Shown in pieces: positions 22,565-33,347 of a stretch of DNA of 64,000 nucleotides. The stretch lies in contig CAUWAG010000003.1 in assembly GCA_963556695.1 (NCBI GenBank), forward strand, positions 4,774,001-4,838,000. The letters run 5' to 3'. Under the pieces are notes generated by a model. That model worked only from the letters and a program-made list of their open reading frames with translations, did not search any database and was not told the DNA's origin. The translations under genes were made by a program, and so were the position numbers. Every line of letters starts with the position of its first letter. Position 1 is the first letter of the stretch. This stretch comes from Anthostomella pinea. Its lineage: Eukaryota; Ascomycota; Sordariomycetes; Xylariales; Xylariaceae.

Positions 22565-24145
22565 ATGGGGCCCCCTTGCCAAGTTTCAGATAAAACTCTC
22601 CGCCATGAATCGCCGCCAGCTTCGTTCGACGCGCAGAAGCTCGAGACGGACACTGAACCTGAATATAAACCCCTCTGGCCCTTCGACCCGCAGAGGCTCG
22701 CGGCGCGGCGCGCTCTTCTCAAAAGGCTGACCGCCAAAAAGATCCCGTGCGTCTCGTTCCAACAACACTTCCCAGGCAACTAATCGGCAGCAGCCTCGCT
22801 TGCTGACCTCAGTACCGTAGCTTCGAGCAGGACAACGAAGCAGACCTCGTCCTCTCGAGCAGCGGCGACAACGGGACATACAAGATTCACTCTGTGGTAT
22901 CCCTGGACGCGTCGGACATGATAGGCGAGGCAGTGTACCAAAACGAGCAGAAGCACCAGACTAGGCGAACGCACATCAAAGTCAACGGTCTCTTGCCGTA
23001 CGAGCTTTATCCCTGCTTATACTTCATGTATCACGAAGGTGAATGCACCGCCCAGGTCATATGTAGTAGACGGCTGACCAAGCTAATTCCCATGCGACTT
23101 CGACAGAATACCCTAAGGGCGAACCCGTAGACCGGGCGGTCGGGATGCCCTTCACGTCCAGACATCTGGTTCTGCACCCCACCGAACTTGATCCAATAGA
23201 CGAGATGTCCAAGAGCGTGAAGCGCTTCTTCACAGCGAGGGAGCTCGAGTGCCCAGGCGCAATGCACGCGTCGACGCTGCAGCTCGCCATCACCGTGTGT
23301 ACATTTTCGAGTCTCTTATTTACTCATATGGTCATGTCCAGGGCACGAACTTCCTCTTCTAGCCCGTGTCAAGAGCTTTGCTCCCGAGACACGTATCACG
23401 AGTCCTTATTTCTCGTCAGAACATCTACAAGGAGTAATTACTGACTTTAATTTGCTAACAGACCGAAGCCCTGGAGCAAGCCGTGATGAACGGCCTAACC
23501 AGGGATGTCAAGGTTTTCCAGAAACTCATGGACCGCATCGGTGATAGCTTGAAAAGGATATATGAGGACCCGGACTCGACATGTAATAAACTCAAGACCC
23601 TTCGGAAATACCTCGTGCGGCTCATGGTGAGCCTTACGTTAGACCTCTACAAGCTCTACACCACGACGCAGATGTCGGTCATAGTGGAGCCCTAGTACGG
23701 GCAACACAAGAAGGCGATCGACGAGGATATTGAAAAGTACCAATATGGTGTTTATTTCGACAAGTACGACAAGAAGCACACGCAAGAAATGGACATGTAT
23801 CGACGCCGCTTCAAAGACCTGCCGACGCTCTTCAATGTCGCGGTGACTTTCAAAGCGTCCAAGACGACGACCTTCGGACAGACGGTGAAAATTGTCGGCA
23901 ATGTCGCCGCCCTCGGCCGCTGGAGCCCTAGCAGCGCGATTGCTCTCAGCGCATCTCAGTATACAACAAGCAGCCCAATCTGGACTGGGACGGTCACGTT
24001 GCCGGCAGGCCAGGCCGTCGAGTACAAGTACATCGTACTTAACACGGACGGCTCGATAGCGTGGGAGGGGGGCCGGAACCGTTCGTACACGGTTCCGACA
24101 GATTGTTCGACCACCGCCAAGGAATCGGACACCTGGCAGAGTTAG
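22565..24145 (+). CDS. Uncharacterised protein with C-terminal CBM20 starch-binding domain
   Basis: Exons are 22565-22746, 22821-23038, 23107-23294, 23462-23626 and 23696-24145. They total 1203 bases and encode 400 residues. All four introns are GT-AG and all joins keep frame. The last roughly 100 residues are a clear CBM20: VAVTFKASKTTTFGQTVKIVG, NVAALGRWSPSSAIALSAS, the aromatic WTGTVTLPAGQAVEYKYI and the closing NRSYTVPTDCSTTAKESDTW. The first roughly 300 residues contain no domain I recognise. They lack a signal peptide, are rich in charged residues and include helical stretches such as EALEQAVMNGLTRDVKVFQKLMDRIGDSLKRIYED. CBM20 normally sits at the end of secreted glucoamylases and amylases, so a probably intracellular fusion is unusual. 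Possible roles (glycogen binding, polysaccharide-linked signalling) are speculation. Confidence 0.75.
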
Positions 24146-24882
24146 AGTGGCCACAGGGCTATCAGAGCGAACAACAATGATTTTCGGCATTTGGTATGAT
24201 AAACAGCGGTTTGGTTTATCTTTCTTCATAGGTCTGGAGGGTTGTCAGCGAAGGCGTTCTATATGGGTTGCTGGTTTTGTAAGAACAATATGCATAGTCA
24301 CTTGAACCGGGCAATTGTTCCAGTGCACATGGACTGAAATAACCCATGGATGTCCGCCTGTCCCACGAAGTTTCCCTTCCAGTGAATGCGTACACGGAGG
24401 CTTGATATACCTCGCTGATTTCTTTGTAGTGCAACGGGGTTGGTGGCCCCCCAATAGCGTTGCAGAAGGGAACAGAGTTCTGGGAAATAATGACACAGGC
24501 CTAGATTGGACACTTGACAGGCGGCATGGTGGCCCCGATGCCGGACAAAGGCCTATTAGCTAGCGCAGCCGGCGACATGCAGTCATCTAACACCCAATTT
24601 GATGGATATATTTCCCTCGGAGACGCAAGACAATTTCATGTGCAATCCCTCGAGGGAACTGCCCGTACACCACCCCCTATTGGTCTGTTTTGTGCGCGTG
24701 GACCAAGTCAAGGTATCACACAAACGAAGTGCTGCAGGGTATGCAAGCATATGCTCGTTCAATCGTATCTATTGGGTATCGAGAGTAGGAGCCTAATGTA
24801 TGGGACGTTTGTATCTAGTTGAACGCTGATGCAACGAACACGAACCCCCCTGACCTCCTGCCTCGCAGGCAGTAATATTTAT
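24146..24882. other. Convergent intergenic region
   Basis: This lies between the stop codons of the CBM20 gene and PXR1. No gene, repeat or RNA is recognised. Confidence 0.5.
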
Positions 24883-26099
24883 TTACACTGGTTTCACCAT
24901 GAAGATCTGGACAATATTAGCATTCAACCATTAAAAAAGAAATCCTGTACCAGCCATGTCTTACCTGGTTCAATGCCGCCAGATCTGTGTATGCCATTCT
25001 CTTGGAGGCAATGTTACGCGATCGTGCAAAATGCCGGTTGGAAAGGGGCTGCGGAGTAGAAGTGCCGATGGCAACTGGGGTCGACGAGCCGCTCTCTTCC
25101 AGCGCGGTAGCTATCGTGTGAGTCGAGGTTGTAGCCTCTGTCGAGGAGTCCGATGCGGCGGCTTGCTGCCGTTTCTTCTCTTTCTTCTCTCTCCTTTCCT
25201 TCTTCCTCCTGGACTTCTCTGCTTTGGCGTCGTCCTCGTTGGGTATGTTGGATTGGGCGACTTGCGCGGCGACGTCTTTCGACTTCTTGCTCTTCTTCTT
25301 GGGTTTGCTTGGCTCTGTCTCGTCCTCGACTGCCTTCAGGTCCTTTGATCTCTTCTTCTTCTTGGGACTCTCCGCACCTGAATCAGCATTCGGGGAGTCT
25401 TCGTCTCGTGACCGCTTCTGCCGTTTCTTCTCAACAGAAACATCAGAAACACCAGCATCACCGGCTTCCTCCGCTTTCCGCTTCTTGGACTTCTTTTCCT
25501 TCTTCTGTTTCTTCGCCGGCTCAGCACCAACATCCGCTGAGCTCGACTCCTCCTTGATCGCCTTCTCCAAGGACTTTGAGTCGGCGGATTTACTGGCCGT
25601 CTCCTTCGGCTTCATCTGGTCGCCCACCAGAAGACCGCCGCTGACGAACCTCATGGCCCCGTACCTCCTCTCCACAAACAAGCTCGTCTTGATCTCGGAG
25701 CGCACCTGCTGCTCCTTCTGTATGACCGCATCAGACTTGCCATTCAACCTGCCAAGAAGGTCGGCGAAGCCATTCAGTCCGGTGCACTCGTCGCTCTGCT
25801 TCTGGCGGGGTTTCGCCCCGAGACCGAGGTTGTCGTCTTTCAGGTTGATCTTGATGGGCGCCGAGCTCGCGGCGGAGTGCAGGTGGGAATGCGAGGAGTC
25901 CTGGGCGCCGAGGAACTTGCCGGGCTCCCATCCCTGGGCTCGTAGGATCTTCTGGCCGAAGGTGGTCTCGTCGCGACTCCATTTCGTGTTGTTCGGGTCG
26001 AATTCGAGTTTCCGACGCCTGGAGCTGATGTGTTAGCATCTGATGAGCAATATGGGGTACTGTGGACGGCACGTACACCTTTGTGCCTGCAAGACCCAT
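24883..26099 (-). CDS. PXR1: PXR1 (PinX1-related) G-patch protein
   Basis: This is a nucleolar ribosome-biogenesis factor needed for rRNA and snoRNA processing; the yeast and human relatives also inhibit telomerase. Exons are 26099-26077, 26018-24965 and 24906-24883 (1101 bases, 366 residues). The N-terminus MGLAGTK and FDPNNTKWSRD, followed by the G-patch (TTFGQKILRAQGWEPGKFLGA through KDDNLGLGA), are diagnostic. LNGKSDAVIQKEQQVRSEIK and VERRYGAMRFVSGGLLVGD follow. The C-terminal half is very lysine/glutamate-rich with many KKKSKK-type runs, as in all family members, and is the expected nucleolar targeting region. The last exon is only 24 bases and supplies the conserved end (IFMVK-). The GTACGT donor of the first intron was chosen because only it restores the frame of the second exon. 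Confidence 0.93.
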
Positions 26100-26487
26100 T
26101 GTGGAAGAATTGGCTCTTGGGAGACGACAGAGCAATTGAAGTCAAGTACAACGGTTCCAAAGTGGTGATACCGAGAATAGGTACCTGCGGCCGGCAAGTG
26201 AAGTTTTTGGTGGGGTCTTCACTTTCTTGCTTTTTGGCTGATAGCAGATAAGGATTCAAGGTAGTTGATAGCGCCAGCTACTTGGCAGGTGGCAGCTCTC
26301 TCGCCGTGTAAGTCGGGAAGGTGCGACAAATGATTGGCCAATTCCTGCTACTTTCACCTCACCTCAACTCACCAACGCGGTCCTACAACTGAATTTTGTC
26401 CAAGAACATTCATCTTCCTGGAACTGTGAAAACTGTCATCGTAATCCTTCCACTTTTCTTTCAAGTTCAAGTCCCCACGAAATAGCA

Positions 26488-27496
26488 ATGGCACCCAACC
26501 GCAAGAGACCCACCCCCTCAGGCGAGGCAGGTTTCGACTCAGACGAGGACCTGCTATCCAGCTACAAGCCGCCCACCACAAGCGCGGCCCTCGAAGGCGG
26601 CATGCAGAAAATCGTACGCTCTCATCTTCGGGTGGCGAACACAGCGAATCCTCTGTGAGACGTCAGTACTGATGGCCTCTGCCCACCATGACAGGAGAAG
26701 CACAAATCCCAACGCAACAATTACCGCAAGGATATCCACAAGGACCACAACGCCAGGCTTGCGGATCTGAAGCAGCGCATCGAGACTCATTATGAGGTCC
26801 AGCTACAGGAGATGTAAGTCCAGCTGGATGGCGCAGGACATAACCCGAAATGCTCTGTGTTGGGTGACTTGAAGCCACGAGCGCTTCCTTCACCTCACTG
26901 TCTTCTATAGTGCCTTCCACTTTCGCACCGCATCCATGCAATGCATACCTACTATAGGTGTCACACTGCCTTCATATATGTACATTACCACCCTATAATT
27001 GGCCACCCTCGCAGCTCCTTGGTGATCATATCCTTCTCACGTCTACATCGACTTCCACCTACGACGGCGTACGTATCCCCATCCGAGCCTCCCTCACGTC
27101 CCTCGCCCCCGCCGTCTCCCTCCTCTCCTAACTCCAACCCTCACCCACTCCAATGCCTGCAGACCTCCCCATGACCCTACATAAAACCCTATACGTAACT
27201 AACGACCCGCATCCACCAACAGAGAAGCCCACAACACGCAACTCACCAACCGCCTAGCAGCCGCGCTCGAGAAGCGCGCCGCCTGCGAAGCAGCCATCAC
27301 CAAGCACGTCGAGACGCTGCGTGAAGACTGCGCGCACCTGGCCCTATTGCTCACCGCCGTGCACGAGGGACGCGCCGAGAAGGCGCAGGCGGCAAGAGTC
27401 GAGTCTCCTGCCGTGAAGGCTGTTGTCGCTGCTGCCAATGGTGCGCGTGATGGCGCTGCGACTACGGGACCGCGTGGCGGTGGCGTAAGGGACTAG
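26488..27496 (+). CDS. Small coiled-coil protein of unknown function
   Basis: Exons are 26488-26613, 26695-26813 and 27223-27496 (519 bases, 172 residues). I do not recognise the family. The N-terminus (MAPNRKRPTPSGEAGFDSDE) is basic then acidic. From about residue 43 a strongly helical, charged stretch runs through HKSQRNNYRKDIHKDHNARL and continues across the last splice site into AHNTQLTNRLAAALEKRAAC, consistent with a coiled coil of about 90 residues. The tail is rich in alanine and glycine. Both introns are GT-AG and phases match, which supports the model. The second intron is unusually long (409 bases), so a missed exon is possible. It is divergent from PXR1 and shares a promoter region of about 390 bases with it. 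The shape would fit a small subunit of a larger assembly, but nothing in the sequence shows which. Confidence 0.7.
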
Positions 27497-27748
27497 GCTT
27501 GGTCCACTGGGAGGTATACGGGATAGGTGCACGGATGGATGGAGGATGGAGGGATGTACGATGAATGAGCTTACGAAATCATGAATGACTGGCTATATGA
27601 TCAGCTGATAATATACGGGGCGGGATGGGCCGGTAATGGATCTGGTACTGCTGAGACCGGTCATGATGCTGGCTGGTATAAGACGAAATCATATGAGTGG
27701 TGGGTATCTGATACGGCTTAGAATCTCGAGGGCAGGGAGTGGAAATCG

Positions 27749-27963
27749 GGTGGAACACATGAGATCAGGCTTGATCTGCTCGACTGTGCCTCTTCATTCC
27801 ACCATCAATCACAAGGCAAGGTGGAAAACATATGAGATCAGGCTTGATCTGCTCGACTGTGCCTCTTCATCACCATCAACCACAAGGCACGGTGGAATGC
27901 ACATTAGATCAGGCTTGTTCAGCTCGACTGTGCCTCTTCATTCCATCATCAATCACAAGGCAA
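27749..27963 (+). repeat. Minisatellite, three copies of a 71-73 base unit
   Basis: Three adjacent copies lie at 27749-27819, 27820-27890 and 27891-27963. Each starts GGTGGAA and contains GATCAGGCTTG, CTCGACTGTGCCTCTTCAT and ATCA-CACAAGGCA. Copies differ by a few substitutions and short indels. The array is between convergent 3' ends and is non-coding. Confidence 0.9.
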
Positions 27964-28298
27964 ATTCAATATCACAGGTGCAACAAGATTAAACAAGAAC
28001 CATGTGTGATTATAAACATACATTAGACTACCTTGAATGTGACTAACTGACTGACCTACCGGTCTTCAAACGACCAGTTCGTCATTGGTTCAAACCAGTA
28101 CTGTGCTCGCATCTGTTTTCTACGAGTCCTGTTCCTCATATCAAAGGGTATATCCTCCAGGCCAGCGTCGTCTGAATCCGCTTCTAACTCAAAGAAAGAC
28201 CAATCGTTGCTCTCATAAGTCATTGCCGCCAAAGGAGATGCCTTCCAGAATCAGAGATGGTGGTGGTATACGGGTTTGGTGCTGTCCTCAAGACAGTA

Positions 28299-31200
28299 TC
28301 AGTTGACTTGCGAAGAGCTGGCCTCGTTCTCAAGCAGCATGAGTCTGCGACACATCTGCTCCACGGATTCGGCCTCCTCCGACTCGTCAACGCCGAACTG
28401 ACCCTCGACACAGGCCGCCAGCATGAGCTTCTTGACGCACGAGTTGTAGACCAATCCCTCCACGGTACCCTTGGTGATGATGCGAATGACTTCCACGTCC
28501 CGGGTCTGGCCGATGCGGTGGGCGCGGTTAGACGCCTGGACGTCTTCCTGGGGATTGTCGGACTGGTCAAACAAGATAATCCTGTTTGCAGCGGTCAAGT
28601 TGAGACCAGTGCCGCCAGCTCCGGTAGTCAGAAGGAAGATCGGTATGTGAGGGTTGTCGTTGAACCGTTGTATCTCAGGGAAACGATCAGCCGTGCCAGT
28701 GGATCCGGTGAGCTCACAGTACTGGATACCGGCGTGGTGTAGCGTCTCTCGCAGGATATTGATCACCAACTCGAAGCGGCTGAAGACCAAGACACGATCG
28801 CCGGTCTTCTTGTAGCTTTGGAGAAGCTCAAGGAGCTTCCGTACCTTGGGACTCTCCTCCCAGGAACGGTGAGGAATGTCCAGGTGGCCGATGTACTTGT
28901 GGAAGTCCTTGCACCACAGGTGCAAATCGAAGTCCGACTTCTCCTTCAGGTCGGACAGGAACAGAGCCTTATGGCGATCTTCTTTGCTCTGGATGTATAG
29001 TTCTTCGCTCGAACAGTGCTCCCACAGAAGTTCGGTCATTTCTTCAACTTTCTCGTCCGTGAAGTGTACTCGGAACAGCTGATGGTGGATTGCCGCCTTA
29101 CGGAGCTGCATCCAAGAGTTTGTCGTCTTGATTGTAGAAGCGGCCTTCTTGGTACCCTTGGTTGTAAGGTACTGACCCTTGATCTCCTCGTATATGGCCT
29201 TCTGGTCCGGGTGCATGTCAACAACTTCAATTCGCTCTGTCTTTTTGGCGAGGTCGAGGACTTCGTCCTTTCTTCTTTGTAAAATAAATGGTGCCATGAT
29301 GGTTCGAGCATTGGCTACCCGTTCCTTCGCCAGTGCGGCAAAGTTGTGCACCTCCTTACTGGGGACTTTCGTGGCGAAAATGATGTCAAGTTGATCGAAT
29401 GTTTCCTCTCCAAACAGTTCAGGCTGAACAAAACGTAACAAGGTGAGTAGCTCTTTGAGATTATTCTGGATCGGAGTGCCACTGAGAACAAGACGCCACT
29501 TCGTAGGTACTTGAAACATCTGCTTGTAGATCAGGGTCCCGCGGTTCTTCAGCTTATGACCCTCGTCGAATATAGCCGCATGAGGTCGGAGTCTTTGGAG
29601 CCAGTGCAGGTCTTCTCTCTGTCGCTCGACTTGAGAGTATGTCGTCAGGACGACGTGGTAGTCTTGAGTCTCGTCAGGATCGATGTCGCGTCGACCCGTT
29701 CCAGAGTATGGGCAAACTGTGAGGTCGGGAGCGAAGCGATCGAACTCGGATAGCCAGTTCTCGTAAGTACTGGTGGGAACGACGATGAGGTTGGGCCAAG
29801 GCTTCGTCTTGGAAGCAGGGTTGTGTGTTCCGACTAAGTGAGCAATCATTGAGATGACCTGGCAGGTTTTGCCAAGTCCCATGTCGTCTGCGAGTATGCC
29901 ACTGTATCTCTTGCTGTGAAGAAGGTTCATCCAGTTCAAACCGACCAGCTGGTACGACTTGAGAGAGATGTCCTCAGCCATGAGCTCTGGTTTCTCCGTG
30001 ACAGGAAGTGGAATGCCGGCGGCCTTGCTGATTCCATTCTTATCCATGTTCCAAGTCGACATGATGGATTGCAGCTCCAGACCTCGTTTCTCGCATGACT
30101 CAATGACGACGCCAACGGAGTAGAAAGCCACAAACCAGGAGGTTAGCTTCTCAACGAAAACCGCACCAATCTGTGTACGAGTAGTCTTGTTCTTGGACTT
30201 GGCCTTAGCTTTGTCCTTGCGGGAGACGTTCTCGGCGTCGGATATCGTTTCGAATGGGCGAGCGGCAATCATAAGCTTCGAATCAGCGGCAGAGAATCCG
30301 GTGATCTGCGCAAGACTTTCGGCTGAACAAGAGTTCAAGTACTCGAGAGTCTTCTGCTCCTGGTCCAATTGCTGAGTGCTAGGTCGCCTGAAAGCGACAG
30401 CGCGGCCATCCGAGTCCGAAGAATTGTCGACTACTGCCTGAGGGTCTGCGAGCTCGGGCTCGGGTTCAGGTTCAGGTTCAGGTTCAGGTTCAGGTTCGGC
30501 CTCAGCCTTTCGCTTCCGCGAGCCAATCTGAATGTTGGATTGGTCTGACTCGGCAGAGTCCGTATCCAGATTGACCACAGCGGGTTCTGGGCGACGACCA
30601 CGTTGAAGTCGGCGACGAGGTTTGGAGTCTGACTCCTTCTCAACGACGGATCTGGTGTCGAGAATTGCCATTTTCTTAGTGGCAAGCGGTTTTGCGGGGG
30701 AGTCGTCCTGAGACCGCGCGGGTGTACTAGGCGGCGAGGTGGCTGAAGACGATACAGAAAAGACAGGTGGAGGCGAAGGTGATCTCCTTGTGCGCCCTTG
30801 AATAAGACGCCTGCGTTGAGGAAGTGGGTTGGTGGTTGTGGATGAGGCTGCAGACGAATTTGCGTTAGAAGTGGTGGTGCGTGAGAGGGAGAGAGACGAC
30901 TTTTTTTCCTCAGATGAAAAAGATTTGCTGGGTTTGGCAAATTGAACTGAATCATATGAAGAGTGGGCAGTCGAGGATTTTGCAGGCTGTGTGGATTGAC
31001 TTGTGCTAGAAGCAGAGGTCTTGTGGGATGATGAAGAAGTAGAAGTTCCCAGCAGTGATGCCACAGCCCGTGAGGTATGCCAACCCACGTCCTTCATCAA
31101 GGCATCTCGGCACTCTTGAACAGTAGTCCCAACCCTAGCAGCCGAGACGACGCGGTAGACATCCTTCGTCAATTTCCTCAGCCTCGTGTCGCGGATATCC

Positions 31201-31874
31201 TTGAGTTCCAACTTGGGTTCCGCCGACCACTTAGACTGGAAGTCGGACTTGGGGACGGGGGCTGCCACGCCGGGTTTCTTCGCGAATGACGACTTCTGAA
31301 TGTCTCCTCTCATAGGCAAGTCATCCCCAGAACTGTCTTGGTGCTTGTAATCATCATGCAGATCGTCGTCTGATATGCTCAGGTACCCCTTCTTGAGCGG
31401 CTGGCTTGCCTTTCTTGACGGCAGACCCATAGGAGGAGCTTTGAAGGAAGTCCCTGCTGGAGCCATCAGAGACCCGACTCGGTATTTGGCGCCTGCATTA
31501 CTGCCAGTGTTGCCTGTGGCGGTCTTTGCCTGAGACTTGGGTTGGAACGGCGACGAGGCAGGGACTTCGATTGCTGTACTGGGGGAGCTCGGGATCGCGG
31601 GTGAGGACGGCAATCGCAGCGTGGTTCGGTTCAATATTTGAGTCGGCTGTGTCGTCCGATTGACAAGTTGTGTCGGCTGTGTGAAGAAGGGTGAGGAACA
31701 TGCTATCGTATCGTTTGCAAGCTCGTCAAAGGCATCATCGTCCACATCATCAAGCGAGATATAGTCCACAACCCGGCCTTGAGGCTTCCCATTCTGTGCA
31801 CTTTGGCGAGCCGTTCTTGGTGTACCGGGCACGGGGGCCGACACCTTCTTAGAACTTGAAGGTCTTCCAGACAT
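28299..31874 (-). CDS. FUN30: SNF2-family ATP-dependent chromatin remodeller, Fun30/SMARCAD1-like
   Basis: A single-exon gene encodes 1191 residues. The first roughly 550 are disordered, S/T/P-rich, with an EPEPEP acidic repeat and a basic RKRKAEAE segment. The C-terminal half is a full Snf2 ATPase: LKSYQLVGLNWM, the Walker A segment ADDMGLGKT, IVVPTSTYENWLSEF, the DEGH box (FDEGHKLKN), LSGTPIQNN, then the helicase C lobe with LVFSRFELVINILRE, LTTGAGGTGLNLTAANRII and the arginine-finger motif QASNRAHRIGQ. DEGH in place of DEAH, together with the short helicase insertion, fits the Fun30/Fft/SMARCAD1 subfamily. That subfamily is known for silencing maintenance and long-range DNA end resection. 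It is transcribed divergently from VMA21 across about 930 bases. Subfamily assignment is by motif and memory, not alignment. Confidence 0.9.
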   Translation of the reverse strand: MSGRPSSSKKVSAPVPGTPRTARQSAQNGKPQGRVVDYISLDDVDDDAFDELANDTIACSSPFFTQPTQLVNRTTQPTQILNRTTLRLPSSPAIPSSPSTAIEVPASSPFQPKSQAKTATGNTGSNAGAKYRVGSLMAPAGTSFKAPPMGLPSRKASQPLKKGYLSISDDDLHDDYKHQDSSGDDLPMRGDIQKSSFAKKPGVAAPVPKSDFQSKWSAEPKLELKDIRDTRLRKLTKDVYRVVSAARVGTTVQECRDALMKDVGWHTSRAVASLLGTSTSSSSHKTSASSTSQSTQPAKSSTAHSSYDSVQFAKPSKSFSSEEKKSSLSLSRTTTSNANSSAASSTTTNPLPQRRRLIQGRTRRSPSPPPVFSVSSSATSPPSTPARSQDDSPAKPLATKKMAILDTRSVVEKESDSKPRRRLQRGRRPEPAVVNLDTDSAESDQSNIQIGSRKRKAEAEPEPEPEPEPEPEPELADPQAVVDNSSDSDGRAVAFRRPSTQQLDQEQKTLEYLNSCSAESLAQITGFSAADSKLMIAARPFETISDAENVSRKDKAKAKSKNKTTRTQIGAVFVEKLTSWFVAFYSVGVVIESCEKRGLELQSIMSTWNMDKNGISKAAGIPLPVTEKPELMAEDISLKSYQLVGLNWMNLLHSKRYSGILADDMGLGKTCQVISMIAHLVGTHNPASKTKPWPNLIVVPTSTYENWLSEFDRFAPDLTVCPYSGTGRRDIDPDETQDYHVVLTTYSQVERQREDLHWLQRLRPHAAIFDEGHKLKNRGTLIYKQMFQVPTKWRLVLSGTPIQNNLKELLTLLRFVQPELFGEETFDQLDIIFATKVPSKEVHNFAALAKERVANARTIMAPFILQRRKDEVLDLAKKTERIEVVDMHPDQKAIYEEIKGQYLTTKGTKKAASTIKTTNSWMQLRKAAIHHQLFRVHFTDEKVEEMTELLWEHCSSEELYIQSKEDRHKALFLSDLKEKSDFDLHLWCKDFHKYIGHLDIPHRSWEESPKVRKLLELLQSYKKTGDRVLVFSRFELVINILRETLHHAGIQYCELTGSTGTADRFPEIQRFNDNPHIPIFLLTTGAGGTGLNLTAANRIILFDQSDNPQEDVQASNRAHRIGQTRDVEVIRIITKGTVEGLVYNSCVKKLMLAACVEGQFGVDESEEAESVEQMCRRLMLLENEASSSQVN

Positions 31875-32803
31875 TCTGGGCAGGTCTGAGGCAACGCGAG
31901 GCGCGTTGTGGCGGCAGAAGACACTGAACGCACAAAGGTGAAGAGTCGCACGGAAGAAAGAGGGACTCGACGCAGCTGCCGTTGCGCCCGGTCTTATGGC
32001 GGGGGAGGGAGATTATCCTTTGATATTCAATATCTTGTATTCGACAGCGCTGAACAGACACCAAATGATTGTTGGTGGTTTCCTAGAAAGGAAAAAGAGG
32101 TTGCCAGTTGTGGAATGTGTGGAAGTGAAGTCTCCGTGAAGTGCAGAACCGGGATGTTTTTTTTGGGGTGGGAGTGGGACGCGATTTAGCGACGCGGTAG
32201 CGGCGGCCGGATGTCGCGCTATCAGCTGACAGAGGGGATCGATCTGCGGAGTTAATTGACCTCGACCGATCCGTCAATCGCCCGTGCAGCCAACTCCACC
32301 TGTCTTGGGTCCTTGAGTTGTATGACACGCAACTGTAAGTGAGTTGTGAAATTCGAATAAGTCCTTGGCGATTTTCTTCTGCTGTCTGACAATCGCAGGT
32401 TTGACGAGAGTTGTGGTTGTACGAGACAAAGCCGAACAGAACAGCGACAAGACCAGAGAGAGAGAAAGCAGAGGCGGCATTTGAAAATTATCGGTCGAAG
32501 TTTGGGGCGAACGTGCGGCTGCATTTGGTAGCTTTGTTCCTCCACGCGTGCCTGAGGCGAAAAGGCAGGAATATTTGGTACCGAGGTACCTCATATGAAC
32601 AATCGGCGGCTCCACTCCAGTCGCTTCGAGCCTTCGATCCCATCCATCGCATTGCGTTATCGTCTTTGAGCCTCATCCGAGTTTGAACCGCCGGACACTT
32701 GAAGCAGCCACGCCCCTCCAAGCAACGCCACACGGAGCAGACGTCGACTCATCCATCTGAAAACCTGGGCTCTGAAGAAGAAGCAGGATACACCGAACTC
32801 AAG

Positions 32804-33347
32804 ATGACGTCCCGCCGCATCATCTCCGACGAGAAGACCATCCTCGACAAGGATGACCACCTGAGCCCAGGTTCCGGCGCGAGCCAGGACTCATCAGACA
32901 CCGCGCCTGCTGTTCCCACGTGAGTGAACCATTCAGCCGAGGCCCAGCAACCCCTTTCCTCCGCCACGCCCGGGAAACACGCAGGCAGGGCAACATGCCC
33001 AGACAACTAACACACGCATTCTACATGCAGAGACGTCATCATGAAGCTCCTAGCCTTCACCTTCGCCATGGTCATCGTCCCCATCGGGTCGTACTTCCTA
33101 ACAGTGAACACGATATTCAAAGGTAGGCCCCCAAAACACACTGTGGCGGGCGGGCAATGATGACCAGAAGGAATCACAGAAGAAGTTCCTGCAGCAACTA
33201 ACCGCCACAGGCAACTCAACCTACGCCGGCGGCCTAGCAGCCCTCATGGCCAACGTGGTGCTGATAGGCTACGTGGTGGTGGCCATAAACGAGGACCAGA
33301 CGGAGCAGCTGGACGCCAAGAAGAAGGCGCAGGGGAAGAAGGACTGA
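32804..33347 (+). CDS. VMA21: Vacuolar ATPase assembly integral membrane protein Vma21
   Basis: This ER membrane chaperone for assembly of the V-ATPase Vo sector has exons 32804-32919, 33031-33122 and 33211-33347 (345 bases, 114 residues). There are two hydrophobic segments, LLAFTFAMVIVPIGSYFLTV and GGLAALMANVVLIGYVVVAI, separated by the conserved short loop that ends GNSTYAGG. A hydrophilic S/D-rich N-terminus precedes them. The C-terminus is lysine-rich and ends in GKKD, close to the dilysine ER-retrieval signal known in yeast Vma21. Both introns are GT-AG and the joins are in frame. Size and topology match the family. Confidence 0.93.

Noticed and set aside
30455..30500. CAGGTT hexamer repeat considered as an independent repeat locus
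   Set aside because: It encodes the EP-repeat of the Fun30-like protein in frame and needs no separate explanation.
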